A DNA stretch of 64,000 bases. Origin: Haloplanus salinus (GTDB taxonomy: Archaea; Halobacteriota; Halobacteria; Halobacteriales; Haloferacaceae). Shown piece after piece: positions 1 through 8,452 of the stretch. The DNA is taken from NCBI RefSeq assembly GCF_003336245.1, contig NZ_QPHM01000001.1, positions 434,001-498,000 of the forward strand, given 5' to 3'. Numbering within the stretch: the first letter of the stretch is position 1; each line of letters opens with the position of its first letter. The translations under genes and the position numbers were made by a program. The notes under the pieces were generated by a model. It was given only the letters and a program-made list of their open reading frames with translations, was not told the origin of the DNA and searched no databases.

Positions 1-681
1 CGCGAGCGCAAGGAACGGACGACGGGTCTCTCGCGGCTCACCTACGAGTACTTCGAGCGCGCCCGTCGCGAGGACCAGGACCTACGGACCGAATCCGACT
101 ACGTCGAACGCGACGTGCTCGCGTTCCCGACGTGGCCCCACGAGACGGTTCGTAACCTCTCCATCGCGGCCTTCTTCACCGGGATGATCTTCTTCCTCTC
201 GGCGACGATGCCGCCACACATCGGCGCGCCGGCCAACCCGAGTTCGACGCCGGCGATCATCCTGCCCGACTGGTATCTCTACTGGTCGTTCGGCCTGCTG
301 AAGCTCGGTCCGCTGAATCCCGACCTCGCCATCCTCGGCGGGTCGAAGATCACCGCCGACCGCACGTACGGCGTGCTGGCGAACGTCGTCGTCGTCGGCT
401 TCATCGCCATCGTCCCCTTCCTGAACAAGGGGTCGGCCCGACGCCCCGTCGAGCAGCCGTTCTGGTCGGCCATCGGCGTCGGCGGCATCGTCTTCGCGTT
501 CACCATCAGCCTGCTCGCGGTCAAGAACCTGATGCCGATGAACGTCGACCTGCTGTTCGATCTGACCTTCCTCGTGCCCATCGTGGCGACGACCATCACC
601 TACGCGGTGCTGAAGACGATGCGCGAGGGGTACATGTACGACCTCAACCGGCGGTACTACCGGCTCCGTCCGCCGAAGTAG
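1..681 (+). CDS. Cytochrome bc-type complex, cytochrome b C-terminal (subunit IV-like) protein, 5' partial
   Basis: The reading frame is open from base 1, so the gene starts outside the window; 226 residues are visible. It resembles the C-terminal, subunit IV-like half of cytochrome b, which helps form the quinol oxidation site of bc/b6f complexes in the membrane. After a charged stretch come about four hydrophobic segments. The quinol-site motif reads PDWY (in LPDWYLYWSFG) instead of the classical PEWY; PDWY variants are known in some prokaryotic bc complexes. The two small membrane-protein genes just downstream (gap 6 nt, then an 8-nt overlap) suggest a respiratory operon. The family call rests on the motif and topology. 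Confidence 0.82.
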   Translation, partial: RERKERTTGLSRLTYEYFERARREDQDLRTESDYVERDVLAFPTWPHETVRNLSIAAFFTGMIFFLSATMPPHIGAPANPSSTPAIILPDWYLYWSFGLLKLGPLNPDLAILGGSKITADRTYGVLANVVVVGFIAIVPFLNKGSARRPVEQPFWSAIGVGGIVFAFTISLLAVKNLMPMNVDLLFDLTFLVPIVATTITYAVLKTMREGYMYDLNRRYYRLRPPK

Positions 682-687
682 TCCGCC

Positions 688-1071
688 ATGCCTCCTTCAG
701 ACGACCACGGCGCCGACGCGCAGGGCAGCGTCCGCGACGCCGACGGCCGGCGGGACGTGGTCGTCCCGATGCGCCTCTACAAGACGATCACGGTCTTCTC
801 GACGCTCATCGCGATCGTAAGCGTGGTCTTTGGGTTCGTCCTCCTCGACGCGGCGACCATCCGGCTCAGCCTCCTGCGGCGCGTGATCGTCGGCCTCTTC
901 GGAGCGGTGGGTGTCGTCCCGCCGGAAGCCGTCCTCAGTGCCGTCCTCGCCGTCCTCGGTCTCGGTACGATCGGCCTCGGAGCCGGCGTCTACGTCCTCG
1001 GGACGCGGTTTCGTGCCCACGGAATGGGAAACCCTCAAGAGGACGCCGACGAATCTGCAGGTAATGGCTGA
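688..1071 (+). CDS. Small membrane protein of the cytochrome bc gene cluster
   Basis: 127-residue protein with a polar N-terminus (about 30 residues) and two to three hydrophobic segments (about residues 33-55, 65-80 and 88-108), then an acidic tail. It begins 6 nt after the cytochrome b stop codon and overlaps the next gene by 8 nt, so it is probably translated with them. It resembles the haloarchaeal family I recall as DUF7315, found beside bc-complex genes; no biochemical role is known to me. An accessory or assembly role in the respiratory complex is inference from position. Confidence 0.7.
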   Translation: MPPSDDHGADAQGSVRDADGRRDVVVPMRLYKTITVFSTLIAIVSVVFGFVLLDAATIRLSLLRRVIVGLFGAVGVVPPEAVLSAVLAVLGLGTIGLGAGVYVLGTRFRAHGMGNPQEDADESAGNG

Positions 1072-1342
1072 CGAATTCATCAAAGGGCTCGGCATCCTTA
1101 CCGGCGCCGGCCTCGGCTGGCTCGTGCTCGCGGGGTGGTACCGGACGCCGGGGTTCGAGAGCACACGGCAACTCGTGAGTCCGGTGTCTCCGGACCCGGC
1201 GAGCGCCGACCTGTTCAACCTGCTGGCCATCGGGCTGATGGACACGCTGCTGTGGTTCGCGATCCTCGGCCCGTTCGCGTTCTGGGTCGTCCTGCCCGCG
1301 GTCCGGCAGGCGCGGAAGGCGATGGACGAGCGGCAGGCATAG
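1064..1342 (+). CDS. Small two-helix membrane protein of the cytochrome bc gene cluster
   Basis: 92-residue protein starting MADEFIKGLG at the ATG that overlaps the previous stop codon by 8 nt. A longer upstream extension in this frame only reads through the previous gene in another frame and was not used. Two hydrophobic segments (about residues 8-25 and 50-78) with a polar loop between them predict a double-spanning membrane protein with a basic C-terminus. It resembles the haloarchaeal DUF7314 type found with bc-complex genes (from memory). Function unknown; the overlap supports co-translation with the upstream respiratory genes. Confidence 0.68.
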   Translation: MADEFIKGLGILTGAGLGWLVLAGWYRTPGFESTRQLVSPVSPDPASADLFNLLAIGLMDTLLWFAILGPFAFWVVLPAVRQARKAMDERQA

Positions 1343-1453
1343 CGCGGTCAGCGGAGTCACGCGGGTCGGCGTGGATTTTCGCGGGTGCGGCCGTGTCGTG
1401 ACCGGACGAGAAGACGGGTGAGCGAGTCGTCGTGGCGATTCTACGGGGTCACC

Positions 1454-1894
1454 TCAGACGACGGCGTTCCAGAGCGGTTCGATGAAGACGAACAGGCTCT
1501 GATAGCCGGCGTACAGCAGGGCGAGCAGCGACGCCGCGACGGCGCCTTTCGGCCGCTCGAACGTCATGTCGTTACGGGCCTCGACCTGTCGGGATTCGAA
1601 CTCGAAGAAGTCGGTGAGAAGCAGGCCGATGGCCAGCACCGACATGACCATGCCGCCGTGTGGCTCGATCACTAGGAAGACAAACGACGCGACCACCAGC
1701 GCGATCATCGTCAGCGAGTGCGGGAGGTACCGGCTCAGCTCATCGGCGCCGTCGTCGACCATGCGCTGGTGAACGGAGTGGGCGCGGATTCGCGTGAGCA
1801 TGTTCGCCACCACCAGCGCCAACACGACGTGTGCGATGTACGGCTCGAGCGCGTCGAGAGCGCCGACCGGGACGACGAACTGTAGCGGTTGCAT
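1454..1894 (-). CDS. Four-helix membrane protein, haloarchaeal conserved hypothetical
   Basis: 146 residues with about four hydrophobic segments and a Met start (MQPLQFVVPVGAL). The conserved-looking loop carries a His- and Arg-rich stretch (RIRAHSVHQRM) followed by FFEFESRQVEAR. It faces the bc-complex cluster and ends 111 nt after its last gene. It is reminiscent of the DUF7313 family that I recall near cytochrome bc genes. No catalytic motif is evident. A role linked to respiration is inferred from location only. Confidence 0.65.
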   Translation of the reverse strand: MQPLQFVVPVGALDALEPYIAHVVLALVVANMLTRIRAHSVHQRMVDDGADELSRYLPHSLTMIALVVASFVFLVIEPHGGMVMSVLAIGLLLTDFFEFESRQVEARNDMTFERPKGAVAASLLALLYAGYQSLFVFIEPLWNAVV

Positions 1895-1918
1895 ACTCCG
1901 AGTTCGAGCGCAGACTCA

Positions 1919-2617
1919 TTAGAAGTTTTCCGTTCGGGTTGGCGCCACTACGTCGAGCGATCCGGCGCGGTCGATCCGAACGGCCGATCCGCGGTCGACG
2001 ACGCCGCGATGGCCGCCGTCGACGACGAGGGCGACGGCGCCCTCGCGTTCGACCGAGACGGTGACGGTGCCGTCGGGGTCGACCACGCGGGTCTCCGCGG
2101 CCGTCGAGAACGGGGAGATGGGCACGAGGGCGACGCCCGCGCCGGCTTCGAGAACGGGGCCGCCCGCGGCGGCGGCGTAGCCGTCGCTCCCGAGCGGCGT
2201 CGCGAGGGCGACGCCGTCGGCGCGGACCGACCCCAGTCGCTCGCCGCCGACGGTGAGGGCGTACTCGGAGATGCTCGCGGGGGCGTCGGTCACGAGCGTC
2301 ACGTCACGGAGTCCGCGGGTGACGACGTCGCCGTCGGCGTGGACGCCGAGGATGGGGTGAGCAGTGACGCGATGGTCGCCGGCGGCGACGGCGGCGACGG
2401 CGGCGTCGAGCGAGTCGCGAGCGACGAGGTGGCGGCCGCCCGCGGCCGTCACCGGAAGCAGGGGCGCGGCGGGCGGCTCCACGGCGGCCGACCGGATCGC
2501 CTCGTCGCCGACGGCGACGACGACGGCCGGATCGGCAGTCTCGTCGACGACCGTCGCGCCGCCGACGGCCAGGGCCGCCGCGTCGTCGTCGCTCCCGCCC
2601 CGGACGGCGACGTTCAC
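1919..2617 (-). CDS. Divergent NAD kinase-fold protein (ATP-NAD kinase family)
   Basis: 232 residues. The C-terminal half carries the NAD kinase signature as TPLGSDGYAAAAGGP, comparable to the usual TPTGSTAY...GGP, followed by a beta-rich domain. The N-terminal catalytic motif GGDGT is reduced to VGDEA and the usual NE/D motif is not recognisable, so activity is uncertain; family members phosphorylate NAD to NADP in the cytoplasm. The GTG at 2617 is preceded by a GGAGG Shine-Dalgarno sequence about 8 nt upstream, which decides the start. Haloarchaea usually have two NAD kinase paralogues, and this looks like the shorter, more divergent type. Confidence 0.72.
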   Translation of the reverse strand: MNVAVRGGSDDDAAALAVGGATVVDETADPAVVVAVGDEAIRSAAVEPPAAPLLPVTAAGGRHLVARDSLDAAVAAVAAGDHRVTAHPILGVHADGDVVTRGLRDVTLVTDAPASISEYALTVGGERLGSVRADGVALATPLGSDGYAAAAGGPVLEAGAGVALVPISPFSTAAETRVVDPDGTVTVSVEREGAVALVVDGGHRGVVDRGSAVRIDRAGSLDVVAPTRTENF

Positions 2618-2690
2618 CGCCGGAACCTCCCGTCGTCGCGGCGCCTCGTCCGTGCCATGCGGGATACGTCACCGGACGATGGTAAAAAGT

Positions 2691-3998
2691 TCACTCGGTC
2701 GCGAACGGCCAGTCGCCGGTAGCGCGCAGACCGGCCGCCAGGTCCTGCGCGTCGAGGTCGGCGGCGACGGTGGCGGTGTCACGGCGGGGAATCCAGTCGG
2801 TCGACGCCAGATCGGCGACGAGCGCCGTCAGGAGGATCGCCCCTTCACGGAGCGTTCGCCGCTCCAGTTTGTCGAGCGTATCAGCGCGCGTGTGCCCCCA
2901 GCCTCGTCCTCGGTCGCCGTCGTCGCTCGACGCCAGAATCGTCGGCACGCCGCGGGCGGCGAACGGCCAGTGGTCGCTGTGAGGGTGCTGGGTCGGGCGG
3001 ACCGAAGCGGGGTGACCGAAGCGGTCGGCCACTCGCTCGACCGCCGCGGTGAGGGCGTCGAAGCCGTGGGTGTAGTACTGGAGCGTCCGGCCGCGACAGA
3101 CGCCGTCGCAGTTGACGACCGCCTGGATCCCGTCGGGGGCGACCAGTTCGGCCTCGCGTTTCGAGCCCTGGAGGCCCACCTCCTCGGCGCCGAAGCAGAC
3201 GATCCGGACCCGGCGGTCGAGGTCGGCGTCCTGCGCGAGGAGAGCGCGGGCGATTTCGACGACGGTCGCGGTGCCGGCGGCGTTGTCGACGGCTCCCTCG
3301 GCGATGTCGTGAGCGTCGACGTGGCTGGTCAGGTAGACGGCGCGGTCGGTGTCGGGGCCGATATCGGCGCGGACGACCCCGCTCTCGGCGCGGTGGGTCT
3401 CGCAGTCGACGCCGACGGTCACGGACGCGCCGGCGTACCGGCGGGCGAGGCGGGCGCCCACCTCACGGCTGACGCCGACAGCGGGGATTGGGCCGAGCGG
3501 GTCGGCGTCGGTGCCGACGCTTCCGGTGGGCGCGAGACAGCCCGGCGCGTGGTTGCGGAAGACGAATCCGACGGCGCCGGCCTCGACGGCGCGGTAGTAC
3601 TTCTCTCGGCGGTGGATGAAGCGGTCGTAGTAGTCGGGGACGCCCGCGGAGACGAGGGCGACGGCTCCGTCCAAGTCGGCGTCCGCGAAGTCCCGGGGAA
3701 GGCCGTCGCCGCAGTCGACCAGCGGTGCTTCGACGGTCCCGGCGGGACTCCGGGGCAGGGCGATGCATTCGGCGGTCCCGTCCGGCGTCTCGATCCGACT
3801 GGTGCCCCTGGTCCACCCCTGAATCCCGAAGTCCTCGACGCCCGCGTTTCGGGCGCCGAGGTCGTCGAGGGCGTCGCGGGTTGCCGTCAGCGCCTCGCGC
3901 TCGCCGGGACTCCCGGCCATGCGGTTCCCGATGTCGACCAATCGCTCCAGGTGGTTCCAGCCGGCGTCGCTGGTGAACGTCCCGCCGATCCAGTCCAT
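2691..3998 (-). CDS. M28 family zinc peptidase (aminopeptidase-like) with PA-type insertion
   Basis: 435 residues, close to the usual M28 length. Candidate metal ligands occur in the expected order: SHVDAHD (about residue 224), AVDNAAG, CFGAEEVG with the catalytic EE, NCDG, and GHTRADT near the C-terminus. Residues about 85-200 look like a protease-associated domain between the N-terminus and the metal-binding core. No signal peptide is visible, so a cytoplasmic peptidase is likely. It is separated from the divergent thiolase gene by 168 nt. The substrate cannot be told from sequence. Confidence 0.88.
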   Translation of the reverse strand: MDWIGGTFTSDAGWNHLERLVDIGNRMAGSPGEREALTATRDALDDLGARNAGVEDFGIQGWTRGTSRIETPDGTAECIALPRSPAGTVEAPLVDCGDGLPRDFADADLDGAVALVSAGVPDYYDRFIHRREKYYRAVEAGAVGFVFRNHAPGCLAPTGSVGTDADPLGPIPAVGVSREVGARLARRYAGASVTVGVDCETHRAESGVVRADIGPDTDRAVYLTSHVDAHDIAEGAVDNAAGTATVVEIARALLAQDADLDRRVRIVCFGAEEVGLQGSKREAELVAPDGIQAVVNCDGVCRGRTLQYYTHGFDALTAAVERVADRFGHPASVRPTQHPHSDHWPFAARGVPTILASSDDGDRGRGWGHTRADTLDKLERRTLREGAILLTALVADLASTDWIPRRDTATVAADLDAQDLAAGLRATGDWPFATE

Positions 3999-4135
3999 GA
4001 CGGGTGGTGTCGCCGGCCGTGACTAACGGTTTCGGTCGACGGGACCGGCAACACGTCGAACGTCGATTCAGCGACTGACAGCTGTCGAAGTCCAAACGCC
4101 CGAAATCGACGCCGAAGGCTGCCGAATCCGGCAAC

Positions 4136-4143
4136 TCTTTATT
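4136..4143 (+). promoter_or_regulatory. TATA box for thiolase/DUF35 operon
   Basis: The sequence tctttatt lies about 27 nt upstream of the thiolase ATG, the spacing expected when transcription starts at or next to the start codon. The rest of the 3999-4166 gap shows no gene. Confidence 0.6.
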
Positions 4144-4166
4144 CACTCGTCCGTCTATGTGACTCC

Positions 4167-5333
4167 ATGACAGGCGTACGTGTCGCCGGCGTCGGACTGA
4201 CGCATTTCGGGCGGCATCCGGAACGAACCGGACGTGATCTGTTCGGGGAAGCCGCACTCGCCGCTCGCGAGGAATCCGGGGTCGCTCTCGAGGACATCGA
4301 GTCGATCAACTACGGGAACTTCATGGGCTCGCTGTCGGAGCGACAGGGCCACCAGGCGCCACTCATGGCGGAGATGGTCGGACTCCAGTGTCCGGCGACG
4401 CGCTACGAGGAGGCGTGTGCCTCCGCCGGCGTCGCGGTCCGTGAGGCCGTTCGGGCCGTCCGCTCCGGCGAGGCCGACGTGATCCTCGCCGGCGGCTGTG
4501 AACGCATGACCAACCTCTCGACGGCGGACGTGACCGAGGGGCTGGCGACGGCCGCCGACGAACTCTACGAGATTCGGGCGGGGATGACCTTCCCCGGCGC
4601 GTACGCCTTGATGGCTCGGGCGTACTTCGAATCGTTCGGCGGGGAACGCGAGGACCTCGCGCACGTCGCGGTCAAGAATCACGACAACGCCCTCCCCAAC
4701 GAGTACGCGCAGTTCCACCGCGCCATCACCGTCGACGAGGTGCTCGACGCGCCGATGGTCTCAGACCCCGTCGGCCTCCTCGACGCCTGTCCCGTCACGG
4801 ACGGCGCGAGCGCGCTCGTCCTCGTCAGCGACGAGTACGCCGCGGAACACGACGTCGACGCCCCGGTGTCGATCACGGGGAGCGGGCAGGGCGGCGACAA
4901 CCTCGCGCTCCACGACCGCGAACGTCTCGCGGTCACGCCGGCGACGGAGCGGGCGGCGGCGGAAGCCTACGACGACGCCGGGTGTTCGGCCGACGACGTG
5001 GACCTCGTCGAGGTTCACGACTGTTTCACCATCGCGGAGGTGTTGGCCATCGAGGGGTTGGGCTTCTACGACCACGGCGAAGGAATCGGCGCGGCGCGAC
5101 GCGGCGAGACGACGGCGACGGGCGACCTGCCGGTGAACCTCTCGGGCGGCCTGAAGGCGAAGGGCCACCCCGTCGGCGCCACCGGCGGCAGTCAGATCGC
5201 GGAGATGACGCGCCTGCTCCGCGGCGATCACCCGAACAGCGACCACGTCGAGGACGCGACCCTCGGCGTCACGCACAACGCGGGTGGGACCGTCGCGAGC
5301 GCAGTCGTGCACGTACTGGAGGTGGATCGATGA
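4167..5333 (+). CDS. Thiolase-family acetyl-CoA acyltransferase (SCP-x-like archaeal type)
   Basis: 388 residues. The nucleophilic cysteine lies in EEACASAGVAV (about residue 90). The C-terminal active-site elements VEVHDCFTIAEV and GGLKAKGHPVGATGG are present. This type condenses or cleaves acyl-CoA thioesters. The stop codon overlaps the next gene's ATG (ATGA), and that gene encodes a DUF35 protein. In archaea thiolase, HMG-CoA synthase and DUF35 proteins are known to form a complex that channels acetoacetyl-CoA towards mevalonate, but haloarchaea carry several such pairs, so this one may instead serve fatty-acid or polyester metabolism. Confidence 0.88.
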   Translation: MTGVRVAGVGLTHFGRHPERTGRDLFGEAALAAREESGVALEDIESINYGNFMGSLSERQGHQAPLMAEMVGLQCPATRYEEACASAGVAVREAVRAVRSGEADVILAGGCERMTNLSTADVTEGLATAADELYEIRAGMTFPGAYALMARAYFESFGGEREDLAHVAVKNHDNALPNEYAQFHRAITVDEVLDAPMVSDPVGLLDACPVTDGASALVLVSDEYAAEHDVDAPVSITGSGQGGDNLALHDRERLAVTPATERAAAEAYDDAGCSADDVDLVEVHDCFTIAEVLAIEGLGFYDHGEGIGAARRGETTATGDLPVNLSGGLKAKGHPVGATGGSQIAEMTRLLRGDHPNSDHVEDATLGVTHNAGGTVASAVVHVLEVDR

Positions 5334-5704
5334 CCGACGCCGGCTACGACGAGTGGCTGGACGCCGTCGACGACGGCGAGGGCTACTTCCTCGCCTGTCC
5401 GGAGGGACACGGCTCGCTCCCGCCGCGACGGGTGTGTCCCCACTGCGGGTCGACGGGCCTCGACCACGCCGCCCTGCCGTCGACTGGGACGGTCGAAACG
5501 TTCACCATCTGTTACGTCGGCGGCCCGGACTTCGCCGACGAGGAACCGTACGCCACCGCCATCGCCGAGTTCGGCGATGTGCGCCTGACGGGGGTCGTCC
5601 GCGGCGTCGATCCCGAGGACGTGACGGTCGGGATGCCCGTCGAGGTGACGGTCGGAACGAACCGGACGACCGGCGACGACCTGCTCATTCTGCAGGCGCG
5701 ATAG
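5330..5704 (+). CDS. DUF35 Zn-ribbon/OB-fold protein, thiolase partner
   Basis: 124 residues starting at the ATG that overlaps the thiolase stop codon by 4 nt. The N-terminal rubredoxin-like ribbon has CPEGHG...RRVCPHCGS, where the first knuckle keeps only one Cys, so the metal site may be incomplete. The C-terminal half (about residues 50-124) is the OB-fold. DUF35 proteins act as acyl-CoA-binding bridges for thiolases, and the coupling here supports that. The 3' end overlaps the convergent hydrolase gene by 20 nt. Confidence 0.87.
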   Translation: MTDAGYDEWLDAVDDGEGYFLACPEGHGSLPPRRVCPHCGSTGLDHAALPSTGTVETFTICYVGGPDFADEEPYATAIAEFGDVRLTGVVRGVDPEDVTVGMPVEVTVGTNRTTGDDLLILQAR

Positions 5705-6623
5705 CCTCGCGGGTCGCGTCGACGAACTCCCTCGGGTGTTCGACGTGCGGCAGGAGTTTCGCGTGATCGAAGACGACGAGTCGGGCGTCCGCCTCGTCGG
5801 CCAGGTCCCGGCCCGTCGAGAGCGGCGGGAGCGTCGCGTCGCGACCCCAGACCATCGTCACGGGCGCGTCCAGGTCGCCGAGCGCGGCGCCGAGGTCCAA
5901 CTCGGAGTTACAGTGCCCGGAGACGAAGGCGGCGACGGCGAAGCGGGCGTTCTGCTGGTGAGTGGTCCGCCACTGGTAGTCGGTCCACTCCTCGGAGACC
6001 GAGGCGGGGTCGGCGTAGGCGTGGTCCGCGTTGAAATAGCGGATCGAGGGTTTCGAGACGAGGGCGTCGAAGAGGCCGGTGCCGACCACGGGCGAGCGGA
6101 GGAGTTCGCGGAGCCACGTCTTCGGCGGGTGGGGGCCGCCACGGGTCGTCGGACAGACGGCCAGCAGCGAGTCGACAGACACCCGCTCGTCGTCGGCCGC
6201 GTGGGCGACGTAGGCCGCCGAGAGCGACGAGGCGACGACGGCGGGGGCGTCGTACTCGGCGAGGAAGTCGGCGACGAAGTCCTCGTAGAGCGCGGCGGAG
6301 TACCGGAGCGGCGGCCGGTCGGAGCGGCCGAAGCCCGGGAGGTCCGGGGCGACGACGTGGTGGGTCTCGGCGAGGGCAGCGGCGACGTCCCGGAACTCGC
6401 CGCTCGAGCCGGCGGCGTTGATGCCGTGCAGGCAGACGAGAGTCGGGTCGCCCGGATCGCCCAGTTCGGCGTAGGCCACGTCCATGTCCCGCCAGCGATA
6501 CGTGCGCTCGGTCGCGTCGAGGGCCGGTTCGAGTTCGCCCGCGGCGCCACGGAGGAGGCGGTCGCCGAGGACGACACCGCCGGCGAGGCCCGCGATTGCG
6601 GCGCCGACTCGTCTGAGCTTCAT
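5685..6623 (-). CDS. Alpha/beta-fold hydrolase, probably membrane-anchored
   Basis: 312 residues. The N-terminus has a short hydrophobic stretch (residues 6-22, [14 protein letters not shown]) that could act as a membrane anchor. The oxyanion region [18 protein letters not shown] and [10 protein letters not shown] are typical of this family. The nucleophile elbow is non-canonical: it reads [10 protein letters not shown] where GNSLGG is usual, still compatible with a central Ser. An Asp in [10 protein letters not shown] and His in LLPHVEHP complete a plausible triad. Substrate unknown. Confidence 0.83.
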   Translation of the reverse strand: MKLRRVGAAIAGLAGGVVLGDRLLRGAAGELEPALDATERTYRWRDMDVAYAELGDPGDPTLVCLHGINAAGSSGEFRDVAAALAETHHVVAPDLPGFGRSDRPPLRYSAALYEDFVADFLAEYDAPAVVASSLSAAYVAHAADDERVSVDSLLAVCPTTRGGPHPPKTWLRELLRSPVVGTGLFDALVSKPSIRYFNADHAYADPASVSEEWTDYQWRTTHQQNARFAVAAFVSGHCNSELDLGAALGDLDAPVTMVWGRDATLPPLSTGRDLADEADARLVVFDHAKLLPHVEHPREFVDATREAIAPAE

Positions 6624-6647
6624 GGGTGGAGGTAGGCCGCGGTCGAC

Positions 6648-7697
6648 TTATTCCCGGCGGCCCTCGACGCAGTCGGCAATGGGGTCGAGCACCCGGTCGG
6701 CGACCGTGTACGGGTCCGATTCGCGCGCCTGTACCTCGTCGACGAGGGCGTCGATCCCGCCGTGACGCGCGAGTTCGTCCTCCAACAGGGCCGCGGCGTC
6801 CGCCCGGAGCAACTGCCGGATCTTCTCGGCGTAGCGCGTCCGCTCGCGGCGGGCGAGTTCGTCCGTCTCGCGGAGGTGGGCGTAGTGGTCGTCGAGGACG
6901 CCGATCAGGTGGTCGACGCCCTCCCCGTCGGTGGCGACGGTTTCGACGATCCGCGGGTCCCAAGCCTCGTCGTCGTCGTCGCCGTCGTCGTCGCCGTCGG
7001 CCATCGACCCGAGTCCGTGGTGGCCGGCGGCGCCGGTCGTCGACCCCTCGCGAAGGTGGAGCATCTCGCGCAGGTCGGAGACGGTGGTCGCGGCGCCGTC
7101 CATGTCGGCCTTGTTGACGACGAACACGTCGCCGATCTCCAGAATGCCGGCTTTGAGCATCTGCACGTCGTCGCCGCTGCCGGGTTGGACGAGGACCACG
7201 ACGGTGTCGGCGGTGCGCACCACGTCCACCTCGTTCTGTCCGGCGCCGACCGTCTCGACGACGATGCGGTCCTTCCCGAAGGCGTCGAGGGCGGTGATCG
7301 CGTCGCCGGTAGCGGTCGACAGCCCCCCCAACTGGCCGCGGGCGCTCATCGACCGGAAGAACACGTCCATGTCGCCGACGTTCGAGGCCATGCGGATCCG
7401 GTCGCCGAGGACCGCCCCGCCCGTGTAGGGCGAGGAGGGGTCGACGGCGATGACGCCGACGGTCAGCCCGTCGTCCCGGTAGCGCTTGGCGAGTTTGTCG
7501 ACGAGCGTCGACTTGCCCGCGCCGGGGCTACCGGTGACGCCGACGACTTCCGCGCTGCCGGTGTGGGCGTGCAGGGCGGAAACCAGGTCGCGATAGCCCG
7601 GCTCCTGGTTCTCGATGGTCGTGATCGTCCGCGCGAGCGCCCGGTGCTCGCCGTCGAGGACGCCCGTCACGAGGTCGTCGACTGCCGCCTCGCTCAT
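6648..7697 (-). CDS. meaB: Methylmalonyl-CoA mutase-associated GTPase MeaB
   Basis: 349 residues from MSEAAVDDLV. The Walker A motif is GSPGAGKSTLVDKL, followed by IAVDPSSPYTGGAVLGDR and the NKAD guanine-specificity motif (VVNKADMD), all typical of MeaB/ArgK G3E GTPases. They load and protect the adenosylcobalamin cofactor of methylmalonyl-CoA mutase. An acidic insert after residue about 215 (DGDDDGDDDDEAWD) is a haloarchaeal addition. The start overlaps the stop of the B12-binding subunit gene by 4 nt (ATGA), confirming the functional pairing. Confidence 0.93.
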   Translation of the reverse strand: MSEAAVDDLVTGVLDGEHRALARTITTIENQEPGYRDLVSALHAHTGSAEVVGVTGSPGAGKSTLVDKLAKRYRDDGLTVGVIAVDPSSPYTGGAVLGDRIRMASNVGDMDVFFRSMSARGQLGGLSTATGDAITALDAFGKDRIVVETVGAGQNEVDVVRTADTVVVLVQPGSGDDVQMLKAGILEIGDVFVVNKADMDGAATTVSDLREMLHLREGSTTGAAGHHGLGSMADGDDDGDDDDEAWDPRIVETVATDGEGVDHLIGVLDDHYAHLRETDELARRERTRYAEKIRQLLRADAAALLEDELARHGGIDALVDEVQARESDPYTVADRVLDPIADCVEGRRE

Positions 7698-8107
7698 CGT
7701 GAGACGTGTTCGCGTACGAAGTCGATCGTCTCCGCCATCGGTGTTCCGGGACCGAAAATCTCGGCCACGCCCGCCGCCTTGAGGTCCGCACGGTCCTCGT
7801 CGGGAACGATACCGCCGACGATGACGAGGGTATCCTCGAACGCGCCGTACTCCTTCAGCCCCTCGATCACCGTCGGGACGAGCGTGTTGTGCGCGCCGGA
7901 GAGGATGGAGATACCGAGGACGTCCACGTCCTCCTGCACCGCGGCCTGCACGATCTCCTCGGGGGCGCGGTGCAATCCGGAGTAGATCACTTCGAACCCG
8001 GCGTCGCGGAAGGCGCGCGCGATGACGTGAGCGCCGCGGTCGTGGCCGTCGAGGCCGACCTTGGCGACGAGACACCGGATCGTCCGCTGTTCTTGTCCCG
8101 TACTCAT
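7694..8107 (-). CDS. mcmA2: Methylmalonyl-CoA mutase B12-binding subunit (C-terminal domain protein)
   Basis: 137 residues forming a stand-alone cobalamin-binding Rossmann domain. The signature GLDGHDRGAHVIARAF contains the DxHxxG lower-ligand motif whose His coordinates cobalt, followed by GISILSGAHNTLVP and VIVGGIVPDED. It supplies cobalamin to the separately encoded catalytic subunit, which is not in this window. It is translationally coupled to meaB. A TATA-like gttaaagt sits about 30 nt before the ATG. Confidence 0.93.
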   Translation of the reverse strand: MSTGQEQRTIRCLVAKVGLDGHDRGAHVIARAFRDAGFEVIYSGLHRAPEEIVQAAVQEDVDVLGISILSGAHNTLVPTVIEGLKEYGAFEDTLVIVGGIVPDEDRADLKAAGVAEIFGPGTPMAETIDFVREHVSR

Positions 8108-8174
8108 GTGGTACCATTCACCGTGCGTCGGTTTGACTTTAACGGAGGCGCCGGACGGTCGCTGCCGTGGCCCA

Positions 8175-8183
8175 TCTTTATTA
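8175..8183 (+). promoter_or_regulatory. TATA box for small membrane-protein gene
   Basis: tctttatta lies about 29 nt before the ATG at 8208, consistent with a leaderless transcript. The intergenic region also holds the opposite-facing promoter of mcmA2. Confidence 0.55.
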
Positions 8184-8207
8184 TCGGCCGGATTGTTAAC
8201 GAACGAT

Positions 8208-8408
8208 ATGAATCAATTCATCACGAGGGTCGGCGACAGGGGCGAGGTGGTCGCCGCCGTCGCGGCGAGTATCGGCCTGACAGTGCTCTCGATGACCAAC
8301 GCGGCCCTCAGCGTCCACGCCGACCAGACGGCGTGGACCGAGGTGACACCCACACCCGCCGACCACGGCGACGCCGAGGACGGGGACGGGGAGGCCGCGT
8401 GGGGCTGA
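8208..8408 (+). CDS. Small single-helix protein, unknown function
   Basis: 66 residues starting MNQFITRVGD at an ATG placed at leaderless distance from a good TATA box. One hydrophobic segment (about residues 16-34, VVAAVAASIGLTVLSMTN) is followed by an acidic tail rich in Asp, Glu and Gly. It could be a membrane-anchored small protein. I do not recognise the family. It is flanked by mcmA2 (divergent) and the S9 peptidase (convergent). Confidence 0.6.
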   Translation: MNQFITRVGDRGEVVAAVAASIGLTVLSMTNAALSVHADQTAWTEVTPTPADHGDAEDGDGEAAWG

Positions 8409-8452
8409 TCGGCGAGCACCCGTCCGAATCGGGGGGACCGGCGGAGCCGACC

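Noticed and set aside
2364-4022. 552-codon plus-strand frame opposite the M28 peptidase and NAD kinase-like gene
   Set aside because: Shadow of real minus-strand genes: low-complexity Arg/Ser/Gly content and no domain motifs.
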